Under the pieces are notes generated by a model, which was not told the origin of the DNA, did not search any database, and saw nothing but the letters and a program-made list of their open reading frames with translations. Position numbers and translations under genes: made by a program. From positions 1-6,482 of the forward strand of contig NZ_DLHL01000008.1 in NCBI RefSeq assembly GCF_002483225.1: a stretch of 6,482 nucleotides of DNA, written 5' to 3'. Source of the DNA: Gemmatimonas sp. UBA7669 (lineage in GTDB: Bacteria; Gemmatimonadota; Gemmatimonadetes; Gemmatimonadales; Gemmatimonadaceae). Of this stretch, positions 1-6,157 are shown in pieces; the stretch's first letter is position 1, and every line of letters begins with the position of its first letter.

Positions 1-765
1 CCGGATTTGAGGTGTCCACCGAGGATCGGGCGCGACGGTGTGCTCATTGCCGACGGACAGGGCTCTTCGGCGGCCACGCAGACCATGCTCGATCGCATTC
101 GCGCGCTCACGCCACTGCCCATCAAGTGGTACGTGGTGGGATCCGATCACGGCGATCACACCGCCGGCAACAGCGTGCTGCCCGCAGGCATCACCTGGGT
201 GGTGCACCCCAATTCGCTCGCGCAACTCAAGCGCGACTCGGCCGCCGCCGCAGCGGCGGGTCGGGCCGCGGTCATCGTGCCGCCCCGCGCCATGAGTGGC
301 AACGAAGAAACCATCAACCTCGGCACCACGCAGGTGGTGGTGCGCTTTCTCGGTCGTGCACACACCGGTGGTGATCTCATGGTGCATCTGCCGCGCGAGC
401 AGATCCTCTTCATGAGCGAGGCCTACCTCAATCGTGTCTTCCCTGCCATGCGCTCGGCCTATCCCAGCGAATGGGTGGCCGTGGCCAATGCGGCGCTCGC
501 CCTGCCCAACGTGCGGCACTTCATTCCCGGCCACGGTTTCATCGAAACACCCGATGTGTCACGGGAAGAGCTGGTGACCTTTCGCGACGCCATCGTGCAG
601 GTGAATGCCGAGGCCAAGCGACTCAAGGGCCTGGGCCTGTCGCTGGCTGACGCAGTGAAGCAGGCGCAGTGGGGCGCGCTGAGTGGTTGGTTCCTTGCCG
701 AGCAGCAGGGCCCCATTGCCGTGCGCAAGGTGTGGGAAGAGCTCGACGGGAAGTTGCCGCGGTAG
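1..765 (+). CDS. MBL-fold metallo-hydrolase, 5' end outside the window
   Basis: This frame is open to the left edge and stops at TAG 763-765. A TTG at position 7 could serve as a start, but the usual first strands of the fold are missing, so the gene most likely begins upstream. Counting from that TTG (252 residues), the metallo-beta-lactamase fold is recognisable: IGRDGVLIAD (7-16), the metal loop SDHGDH with TAGN after it (46-55), GRAHTGGD (116-123), LFMSEAY (134-140) and PGHG (174-177). Likely metal ligands are H48, D50, H51, H119, E138 and H176. Two positions are unusual: serine stands where the first histidine of HxHxDH normally sits, and glutamate where the bridging aspartate is usual. 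The family covers lactamases, glyoxalase II-like thioesterases and other hydrolases, so the substrate cannot be named. The gene converges on the lipoprotein at 795-1208, 29 bases away. Codon use is more GC-rich at third positions than in the - strand genes. Confidence 0.85.
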   Translation, partial: PDLRCPPRIGRDGVLIADGQGSSAATQTMLDRIRALTPLPIKWYVVGSDHGDHTAGNSVLPAGITWVVHPNSLAQLKRDSAAAAAAGRAAVIVPPRAMSGNEETINLGTTQVVVRFLGRAHTGGDLMVHLPREQILFMSEAYLNRVFPAMRSAYPSEWVAVANAALALPNVRHFIPGHGFIETPDVSREELVTFRDAIVQVNAEAKRLKGLGLSLADAVKQAQWGALSGWFLAEQQGPIAVRKVWEELDGKLPR

Positions 766-794
766 GAGGCTGTCTGCTGTCCGCCTATGGAGCC

Positions 795-1208
795 CTACCG
801 CCCTCTGGTTACGACCTGCAGACTATCGGCAAATGCCTGTGCAGGCTCTGACAACCGCATGATGTCCTTTAGCCAGAACTTCACCCGATCCCCTGCCTCG
901 ATGCCGGGCAGCGGGATCGGATTCCCTTGTGAATCTTTTGCCTTGGCACGCGGTGAAATGAAGACTTGCAGTCGACGGGACTTTCCTTTGTCATCACGCG
1001 ATTCCACCATCGCAAACCAACTGCGGGGTTGACCTCCAATCGAGTCAGCCGCGCTCACGTTGAGTATTGCGACGACCTCTCGCTGGTTTGGACCCGCCTC
1101 GGCTAAAACTTCACCGTTGCTCACCATCGGTGGTGGCCCACAAGCAATCAACGAACAAAGCGTTGACCAAGTGAGCGTTCGTCTATGGATACCTTGGTGA
1201 TGTCCCAT
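795..1208 (-). CDS. Small lipoprotein, DUF3221/YobA-like C-terminal pattern
   Basis: This is a 137-residue protein if started at ATG 1208. A GTG at 1214, two codons upstream, has a better-spaced GGAA and is an equally possible start. The N-terminus is a lipoprotein signal peptide: HRR in the basic region, a short hydrophobic stretch, then the lipobox LIAC with the modified cysteine at residue 23. About 114 mature residues follow and should be membrane-anchored in the periplasm or outer membrane. The end of the protein, GDRVKFWL then LSEPAQAFADSLQVV (106-133), resembles the closing motif of DUF3221/YobA-like OB-fold proteins, where a G-V-W strand is followed by S-x-PAQ-x-A. That assignment is from memory and tentative. 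The gene starts 84 bases after the stop of the truncated protease on the same strand, so the two may once have been co-transcribed. Function is unknown. Confidence 0.62.
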   Translation of the reverse strand: MGHHQGIHRRTLTWSTLCSLIACGPPPMVSNGEVLAEAGPNQREVVAILNVSAADSIGGQPRSWFAMVESRDDKGKSRRLQVFISPRAKAKDSQGNPIPLPGIEAGDRVKFWLKDIMRLSEPAQAFADSLQVVTRGR

Positions 1209-1292
1209 GCGCACGTGTTTCCGTGGGTTTGGTTTTTCTGACGACGCGACACGAAGAACCGGACTATCTCTACAAGGTACGCGATACACGGT

Positions 1293-1729
1293 CTAAGGTA
1301 AGAACGCGCTCCAACTTCCAAGACCGAGGTCAGCTACGATATTGGCGACGGGCGGATACGAGATTGTCAGGCATTGCCCACCCGTATTGCAGTTTCTGCC
1401 GCTGGCTACAATGCCTTCGAGCGCTATTGCATCCTGAGCGATTGTCAGGAAGGCAAAGTATATCGGCGACCCACTATCTCCTTGGTGGGCAACTACAGAT
1501 GCTCTGGTTTGGCATTGCTCAACGATAAAATCGACGCCCCCGTGGATCGGCAGAAACTCAGCGACACATTGTTCAGTGATGGTACCCGACGTAGTCCCAG
1601 TGACGCGCCAGGTCTTTTGGATGGTACTTCCTAAGACGGTAAGCATCGCACCTACAACACGCCATGTTGACCCATGCAGCGTGTTCCCACTGGTTGTCCG
1701 TGCAACATGTCCCGGATCTGTCCCCCAGC
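1293..1729 (-). pseudogene. C-terminal fragment of an S1 serine protease, cut by an insertion sequence
   Basis: About 144 codons remain, from the IS boundary (WGTDPGH) to TAG at 1295-1293. The block HQGDSGSP carries the nucleophile serine (AGT, complement of 1473-1475) in the trypsin/chymotrypsin S1 consensus. Cysteines before it (EQCVAEF, EQCQTRA) and the strand IALEGIVASG after it fit the C-terminal beta-barrel of that fold. The order of motifs matches the complete paralogue at 4378-5709 (WRVTGTTSGTITEQC against GAVTGWTSGAVTHTC). The catalytic histidine and aspartate would lie in the missing half, so this cannot be an active enzyme. Unlike the paralogue it ends soon after the protease fold, with no PKD-like tail. 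The frame is still free of stops, which argues that the truncation is recent. The open frame continues antisense through the IS, but that part is the mirror of the transposase and is not protease. Confidence 0.85.
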
Positions 1730-1755
1730 TAGTTGAAAGTTGGGTGGTGCCTCCA
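1730..1755. repeat. Left terminal inverted repeat of the IS256-type element
   Basis: It begins TAGTTGAAA at the outer edge and aligns without gaps to the reverse complement of 3055-3080 with 19 of 26 identities, including nine in a row at the tip. One gap in the inner part would improve the match (GGTGCC against GGGTGC). It lies 52 bases before the chosen transposase start. Confidence 0.78.
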
Positions 1756-1794
1756 TACTGAAACGTTGATCCCAGCCAGGATTCGCGCCGCAAT

Positions 1795-1800
1795 GGAAGA
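1795..1800 (+). promoter_or_regulatory. Ribosome binding site that decides the transposase start
   Basis: GGAAGA lies seven bases before ATG 1808, which is ideal spacing and favours that start over the upstream in-frame ATG 1793 and TTG 1733. The TTG falls inside the inverted repeat itself. Confidence 0.55.
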
Positions 1801-1807
1801 CACCCAT

Positions 1808-3044
1808 ATGCCAAGAGTGCGAACGAAGCCGCCGGTACACCAGTCGTCCCCGCGGACCGCGGACACCGCGTCCGTACCCGTCGACGCGCAGAGCCTCGCG
1901 TTTGCGATGATTCAGGCCCTGATTCCGCTCGGCCTGCACGCGGTTGAGGAGGCGTTGCAACAGGAGGTGCTGGCCTTGACGGGGCCGCGCTATGCGCACG
2001 CCGATGGCCGTCCTGCCATCGCCCGCTGGGGGTCGCAAGTCGGCTCGGGCTTCCTTGCCGATCAAGAGGTGCCCGTCCGGCTGCCGCGCGTGCACAACCG
2101 CGCGACGAACACGGAGGTGTCGTTGGCGACATACGCGCAGTTGCAGACGCCGCGCGGTGCCGATGTCGGCCTGTTTCGCCGCGTGCTCGGCGGGCTGTCC
2201 TGCCGGGATTACGAGGCGGCCGCCGAAGCCGTGCCTGAAGCGTTCGGGTTGACCAAGTCGAGCGTGTCGCGTCGGTTCGTGCGCGCCAGCGCCAAGGCCC
2301 TGCAAACGCTGCATGAACGGCGGCATGATGACGCCGAGTGGCTGGTGCTGTTGCTGGATGGGAAATCGATTGCCGACGATCAGGTCGTCATCGCGCTCGG
2401 GGTCACCACGACGGGCGAACAGCGCATCTTGGGGCTCGTCCAGACCGCCACGGAGAACAAACGCGTGATCGCGGCGTTCCTGCGCGAGCTCGTCGAGCGC
2501 GGCTTCCAGGCGCCCACCGGGCTGTTGGTGGCGCGACGGCGCCAAGGGCCTGAGCGCGGCCGTGCGCGAGGTTTTCGGCGAGGACATCCCGATCTGGCAG
2601 AAGCGCAAGAACGTTCTGAGCACGTGCCCAAGACCCAGCACGCGCCGCCGGAAGCTGAAGGCGGCGTACGCGAAGTCCACCCACGGCAAGGCCCAGCACG
2701 CCCTGCGGCCGCTCGTCCAGGAACTTGCGAAGCACAACGCGTCCGCCGCACGCAGCCTCGAGGATTGGCTGGACGAGACACTGACGCTCCATCGCGTGGA
2801 TGTCTTCATGCAGATTGGCATCAGCTTCAAGACCACGAACCTGATCGAGAGCGTGATGGCCCGCGTCGAAGCGAATACCCATCGCATCACGCGCTTGCGG
2901 ACGAGTGATCAAAAGCAGCGCTGGTGTGCGGCGACGCCGCTCGAGATCGACAAACAGTTCCGCAAAGTGAAGGGCCACCAACATCTCGCCTTGCTCCAAG
3001 CCGCACTGCGTGGCGAACTCTTCGCACCAAACGCTGCCGCATAA
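1808..3044 (+). pseudogene. IS256-family (Mutator-type) DDE transposase with several frame breaks
   Basis: Translation from ATG 1808 gives about 242 good residues of an IS256-type transposase: the N-terminal region with VPVRLPRV, the helix-turn-helix-like GLTKSSVSRRFV (147-158), and the first catalytic aspartate in LLLDGKS (D184). At about 2534 the frame must skip one base to recover DGAKGLSAAVREVFGED with the second aspartate (codon 2535-2537). Near 2618 it must step back one base to read EHVPKTQHA, and at 2645 it must skip one again to read RRKLKAAYA. From there the frame is intact to TAA 3042-3044, with the catalytic glutamate in NLIES (codon 2847-2849) and TSDQKQRW. The segment IPIWQKRKNVL also lacks the usual RC-x-x-HK block between the second aspartate and RNVL, suggesting a small in-frame loss. 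Uncorrected, the start frame ends near 2908 with about 125 residues of nonsense. It should be inactive unless these indels are sequencing errors. Confidence 0.88.
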
Positions 3045-3054
3045 GCCGCGTCCC

Positions 3055-3080
3055 TGAAGCACCCGCCCGAGTTTCAACTA
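3055..3080. repeat. Right terminal inverted repeat of the IS256-type element
   Basis: Read on the - strand this begins TAGTTGAAACTCGGG and pairs with 1730-1755. It starts 10 bases after the transposase stop codon, a normal arrangement for the family. Confidence 0.78.
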
Positions 3081-3473
3081 ACCGCGAGACACTCCCGAGC
3101 ATAACACGTCCAGAGATACTGATGGCGTAACTGATCCTTCTTAACGCGCGCGCTGATCGTAGCCAGCCCGCTACAGGCGCGCTGGACATCGTGTAGTCAC
3201 TCTGATATTTCGTCTCGGCGTTGCGGACCGGGGCGTGCATGGAATCTGAACCCATGCAGCTAGGCTGCAGGGATGCGCTGGCCGGCGGCCACACTACGCG
3301 CAACGCATGTCACTCACGCCACACTCTTTCGGCCACAACTACCGCGACGGGCGCCATCGCCAGTATCACAACTTATGACGAAGGGACACGATCCGCCTGA
3401 CTCGAATCCCTTTGCTTGTTGTTTCGCACAGTTCTCCTGGTAACTCCGAGGTCGTCAGCAGAGCCTTCTAAGT
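3081..3473. other. Intergenic stretch with no convincing gene
   Basis: This stretch runs from the right IS end to the stop of the beta-rich exported protein. All frames on the - strand, where the missing protease half would be expected, were read for a catalytic-His motif or an aspartate motif and none was found. Short palindromes are present at 3236-3257 (GCATGG paired with CCATGC) and 3255-3269 (TGCAGC-TAG-GCTGCA), which overlap and exclude each other. A faint IS3-OrfB-like peptide, YARECLAV, can be read antisense next to the IS end but is too short to annotate. Confidence 0.6.
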
Positions 3474-4100
3474 CTACCTCGGAAACCGGACACCAGCTTG
3501 CCAGGTGATCAGTGGCGACCACGATGTGCTGCTGGACTTCGCTGCTCCTGCAGACGTAGTCTCCAAGGTCAGTCGAGTCCAATGTGCGGACGTGGAAAGG
3601 ACCGCCCAGCGAAACAAGACCAGAGAAACTTGCCCGCCTGCGTGAGGGAGAACACGACGTTCATCGTCTGATCCTGAAGCGCGATATCCCGACCGCCCAG
3701 TGATGACCCCGCCCCTCAACACGCCTTCGACTTGGAAGGGCCCCCGATTCAGCCGACCACCGAAGCCCAAGCCTAGGCGCGTTGCCCCCTCCACCCTAAG
3801 ACCACCCGTAGTCGTGCCAAGCGCCGGATCAACAGGAATGCAGAGGATGTCACCGCCTCCGGAACCGACGAAATGGTCCAGCGAAAACTGAGGGAATACA
3901 CGCCCACGACCTTGCACATCGAGACTCAAGGGTATGCTGGAATCTTCGCAGTTGGACTGATAGTTGTCGTGCGAGGTCGAAATACCGGCCCGCACCGACA
4001 CCTCCGCTCGAGACAACTGCGCCTCCAGCGGCAGAGGCCCGAGCGCCATCAGGGCAGCTGTCAGAATAATAGCAAATGCAGGCGTGTTGTCTGGCTTCAT
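3474..4100 (-). CDS. Exported beta-rich protein, possible outer-membrane beta-barrel
   Basis: A 208-residue protein starting at ATG 4100, chosen because GGAG sits exactly seven bases upstream and a clean Sec signal peptide follows; an upstream in-frame ATG at 4178 would bury that signal. The signal runs from MKPDNTP through a hydrophobic core (IILTAALMALGPLPL) to a likely cleavage after EA at residues 26-27. The mature part alternates short strands and glycine turns: RAEVSVRAGIS, GGLRVEGATRLGLGFGGRL, GPFQVEGVLRGGVI, GGQVSLVLFRWAVL, and a last strand SPLITWQAGVRFPR. This suits a small outer-membrane barrel or a periplasmic beta protein. It lacks the classic terminal phenylalanine, so the barrel call is tentative. 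Cysteines 51 and 87 could form a disulfide. It is the next gene after the S1 protease on the same strand, 277 bases downstream, and may be transcribed separately. No family name is offered. Confidence 0.68.
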   Translation of the reverse strand: MKPDNTPAFAIILTAALMALGPLPLEAQLSRAEVSVRAGISTSHDNYQSNCEDSSIPLSLDVQGRGRVFPQFSLDHFVGSGGGDILCIPVDPALGTTTGGLRVEGATRLGLGFGGRLNRGPFQVEGVLRGGVITGRSGYRASGSDDERRVLPHAGGQVSLVLFRWAVLSTSAHWTRLTLETTSAGAAKSSSTSWSPLITWQAGVRFPR

Positions 4101-4107
4101 GCGAAAT

Positions 4108-4111
4108 CTCC
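4108..4111 (-). promoter_or_regulatory. Ribosome binding site that fixes the start at 4100
   Basis: On the - strand GGAG lies seven bases before ATG 4100. It supports the shorter start, with the signal peptide at the N-terminus. Confidence 0.6.
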
Positions 4112-4210
4112 GTAATGGTGGGAATCCACGCTTGTTACCTCCGTGGAAGCTTTTCGGCAAGATGCCGGTCACTTCCATGAAGGTGGTAGTAGGCTGGCCT
4201 CAATGCTTCC

Positions 4211-4250
4211 GAGCAACAGAACCAAACGAGCACCCACTGTCCTGTTGCTC
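4211..4250. repeat. 9-bp perfect inverted repeat with a 22-base loop
   Basis: GAGCAACAG (4211-4219) pairs exactly with CTGTTGCTC (4242-4250). It lies about 130 bases past the protease stop, in the gap before the beta-rich gene. No T-run follows on either strand, so it is not a standard intrinsic terminator. It could be an RNA hairpin, an operator or chance. Confidence 0.4.
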
Positions 4251-4377
4251 AGAAACATTGTTTGAGTATTGGCGTGGAACCGGATGCCCGATCAACAGTT
4301 CGTCGCAGATGCCTGATCCGGGAATCTCAGTCGAACTTCCAAGCCTGTGGCCCTTCTACACCCGCATCAGACCAGAC

Positions 4378-5709
4378 CTAGAAAGGATTGCCAGGCGGAG
4401 CGCCATAGCACTCAAAGTTCGTCCCGTCGGCCTGCACCGTGAACGTCGCGGTCGACACGGTGCTCGCCGCGTCGGTTACGGTCACCGACACCCAATGAGA
4501 ACCAGCGGAAGGGAATGCAACGGTGATCGAGTTCGAGCCCGTGCTGACAATCACGCCATCCGTAGTCATGGACGAGAAGCTATACCCACCCGCTCCCCCG
4601 GTGGCGTGCGCAGAATAGATGAGCTGGCAACTGCCAGACGCGAGCACATCCGTCCATCCCCAGATATGGGCTTGCAGTGGGCTTGGCGGTACGGGGCCAA
4701 GATACTCCCAGGATCCCCCAAGATCGCTCTCGATGCGGTCTATTCTGCTAAAGTATTTGCTGTTTCCCTCGATCTCACCACTCGAGTGAATTCCCAGCAG
4801 ACCGGCCTGAACACCACCTTCAGATGGGTTGTATGGCAACCACAGAAAGACCGGGCTACCGCTGTCGCCATTTTCTGCCGCATAGAGAGCCTTGTCCGCG
4901 CAGGCGACCCGCTTGAACCACGAATCTTCCTGAATCATGGCAGTGACGCAGGTGTGCGTGACGGCTCCACTTGTCCAACCGGTCACGGCGCCGATCTTCT
5001 CCACTGTCATCCCGGCAACGGCGGTCCCCGTCGACGCAATGCGAATGTACGGATCGCTCAGCGAGACGGTGAGATTGCCGGTGTTTCGCGACGAGGGCTT
5101 GGCGATGAAGCCGATCCGATAAGGCACGGCGCCGTTTGACTGAATGAACGCAGCATCAGCGCCACGGCACTCCGTCGGAGGCAAGGCACCGCAGGTGTAG
5201 CCGGAGGGGTCAACGGACTCCGTGCCAATTGTTCTCGTGAACGTCTGCCCGAACGAATTGTACGTCCCTCCTGTGCCGTACATGTCCTCCGTGCAATGCG
5301 AGTTCGTGACGAATCCGATAACGTTGTTGCGCTTGGCCGTGAACCCGAGTGTGCATCCTTTGTACCCGGATGCGAGTGCGCGGTGAATCACCAAGCCGGC
5401 GACAATCGTGTCTGCCTGTCCCGTGAGACTACTGGCCGTAAGCATCGACGCCGACGTGGCTGCATAGCTCTTGGTATCGGGCCTCGCGGGGGCAACGCGC
5501 TCAGCGCGCACCCAGTCTCCGGATTGTTCTGTCAGGGCAAGATCCCGTCTAACTCGCGCGACGACGCTTTCTAGGTTCCCGGAATAGCCCAGGGTGATCG
5601 AGTTCGCGCGCTCATCCAGATCCAGGAACTGAAGTTGAGGATCCTGACCAAGCAGGAGATCCGCGACCCTGTCTCGATAAGTCGAGAGCTGCGCATACGA
5701 ATATTTCAC
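4378..5709 (-). CDS. Trypsin-like S1 serine protease with PKD-like C-terminal domain (catalytic part of a probably split gene)
   Basis: A 443-residue frame from GTG 5709. Residues 1-60 (YSYAQLSTYRDRV, then LDLDERANSITLGYSG) look like the second half of a pro-region rather than a mature N-terminus, and no signal peptide is present. The catalytic domain spans roughly 100-335: TNSHC with H138, GADAAF with D185, and ENGDSGSP with S283, a complete triad of the S1 fold. C119 and C139 flank the histidine and probably pair, as in alpha-lytic-type proteases; C254 and C270 may form a second bridge. After a proline linker (339-345) comes a PKD/Ig-like domain (about 345-430) with SNSITVAFPSAGSHWVSVTVTDA. 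The GTG has AGAGG abutting it with no spacing, a poor initiation site. Only 11 bases separate it from the upstream lipoprotein stop. Both facts suggest that the upstream frame and this one were one gene (see 5721-6062). The enzyme would act outside the cytoplasm on proteins; its substrate is unknown. Confidence 0.88.
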   Translation of the reverse strand: MKYSYAQLSTYRDRVADLLLGQDPQLQFLDLDERANSITLGYSGNLESVVARVRRDLALTEQSGDWVRAERVAPARPDTKSYAATSASMLTASSLTGQADTIVAGLVIHRALASGYKGCTLGFTAKRNNVIGFVTNSHCTEDMYGTGGTYNSFGQTFTRTIGTESVDPSGYTCGALPPTECRGADAAFIQSNGAVPYRIGFIAKPSSRNTGNLTVSLSDPYIRIASTGTAVAGMTVEKIGAVTGWTSGAVTHTCVTAMIQEDSWFKRVACADKALYAAENGDSGSPVFLWLPYNPSEGGVQAGLLGIHSSGEIEGNSKYFSRIDRIESDLGGSWEYLGPVPPSPLQAHIWGWTDVLASGSCQLIYSAHATGGAGGYSFSSMTTDGVIVSTGSNSITVAFPSAGSHWVSVTVTDAASTVSTATFTVQADGTNFECYGAPPGNPF

Positions 5710-5720
5710 CCTCTTCGCAC

Positions 5721-6062
5721 TTACACCTGCGATGCGGCGCCCGCCGCCCGGGGGAAAATCCGCTGTTGCTGCACGGACTGACGAATGAACGACTCCGCGG
5801 CGGCTCGGTCCGCCTCATTCGCGATGTAGACGACGAGCTGATCCCCTTCGTAGGCAAAGCCTGCAGAACTGGGAGCTATTTTTGACAGCTCGATAAAGAG
5901 CTGCTCTCCCGATACAATATCAAGCGTTCCTTCGTCGGACGCATGAGATGCCTGCGCAGGGGGTGAGTCGACGCTTGGCCCAGTGTTATTGAAATCTCTG
6001 CAGGCCGTGGTCGCCGAGAGGGCCAGCAGAGAAAGCCAGCCAGCGCTTGCGAATCGCTTCAT
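5721..6062 (-). CDS. Lipoprotein signal plus pro-region, probable N-terminal part of the downstream S1 protease
   Basis: A 113-residue frame from ATG 6062 to TAA 5721. The second of two tandem ATGs is chosen because AAGG then sits six bases upstream. MKRFASAGWLSLLALSATTAC is a lipoprotein signal peptide with the cysteine at residue 21; threonine at -3 makes the lipobox slightly weak. A low-complexity Ser/Pro/Ala linker follows (22-42), then a folded-looking segment, LFIELSKIAPSSAGFAYEGDQLVVYIANEADRAAAESFIRQ (55-95). From memory, this FxEL-x-APxxAGFxYEGxxLVVY pattern is the first part of the pro-region of bacterial lipoprotein-type trypsin-like proteases, continued there by an ARYSF-x-QL-like stretch. 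Here the continuation (VKYSYAQL) begins in another frame 11 bases after the stop. Losing one base near 5721-5757 would produce exactly this picture. If the split is real, the anchor and half of the pro-region are made apart from the catalytic domain. Confidence 0.75.
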   Translation of the reverse strand: MKRFASAGWLSLLALSATTACRDFNNTGPSVDSPPAQASHASDEGTLDIVSGEQLFIELSKIAPSSAGFAYEGDQLVVYIANEADRAAAESFIRQSVQQQRIFPRAAGAASQV

Positions 6063-6066
6063 CATA

Positions 6067-6078
6067 CACCTTAAGGTG
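6067..6078. repeat. 12-bp perfect palindrome over the ribosome binding site of the split protease
   Basis: CACCTTAAGGTG equals its own reverse complement and contains the AAGG Shine-Dalgarno sequence of the gene starting at 6062. A half copy, GCACCTTAAA, occurs at about 6219-6228, further upstream. It could be a dimeric-repressor operator or simply chance; no regulator is encoded nearby. Confidence 0.4.
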
Positions 6079-6157
6079 AGAGAATGGATGGCAGTGCGTC
6101 CACATGGTGATTGGACATACAGCAAACAGCGGCGTCCCGATCCCCTCGTCAACTCAC

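Larger units (their letters stand above)
1730..3080 (+). mobile_element. IS256/Mutator-family insertion sequence, about 1351 bp
   Basis: The element is bounded by imperfect 26-bp terminal inverted repeats (1730-1755 and 3055-3080), each starting TAGTTGAAA at the outer edge. It contains one transposase reading frame region of the Mutator (IS256) type. The length agrees with that family, usually about 1.2 to 1.5 kb. The family normally makes an 8 to 9-bp target duplication, but the flanks (CCCCCAGC on the left, ACCGCGAG on the right) do not match. The left end abuts the interior of an S1 protease gene, while the right flank holds no protease sequence. So either the element moved as part of a larger rearrangement or adjacent DNA was deleted after insertion. 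The end positions come from the repeats alone and could be off by a few bases. Confidence 0.85.

Noticed and set aside
1652..2890. A 412-codon open frame on the - strand opposite the transposase
   Set aside because: Its sequence is arginine- and alanine-rich mirror translation of a recognisable transposase in GC-rich DNA; no motif of its own.
1722..3088. Programmed frameshifting to make the transposase
   Set aside because: Three separate frame changes plus a missing conserved block would be needed. IS256-type transposases are known as single-frame proteins, and no slippery heptamer is seen at the break points.
3077..3200. Antisense peptide with YARECLAV next to the right IS end, resembling the DYTRECLA motif of IS3-family OrfB
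   Set aside because: Only about 40 codons between stops and just eight residues of resemblance. No D-D-E context is visible, so chance is more likely.
3081..3473. Integron attC sites or a CRISPR array in the gene-poor stretch
   Set aside because: No paired RYYYAAC/GTTRRRY core sites around a palindrome and no regularly spaced repeats were seen.
4155..4167. Hairpin CGGCA-AGA-TGCCG as a terminator
   Set aside because: The stem is only five pairs and no T-run follows it on either strand. The TTTT on the + strand precedes the stem.
3964..5139. A 391-codon open frame on the + strand across the beta-rich protein and the protease
   Set aside because: It lies antisense to two genes with clear domains and spans their intergenic gap, with no recognisable motif and no ribosome site.
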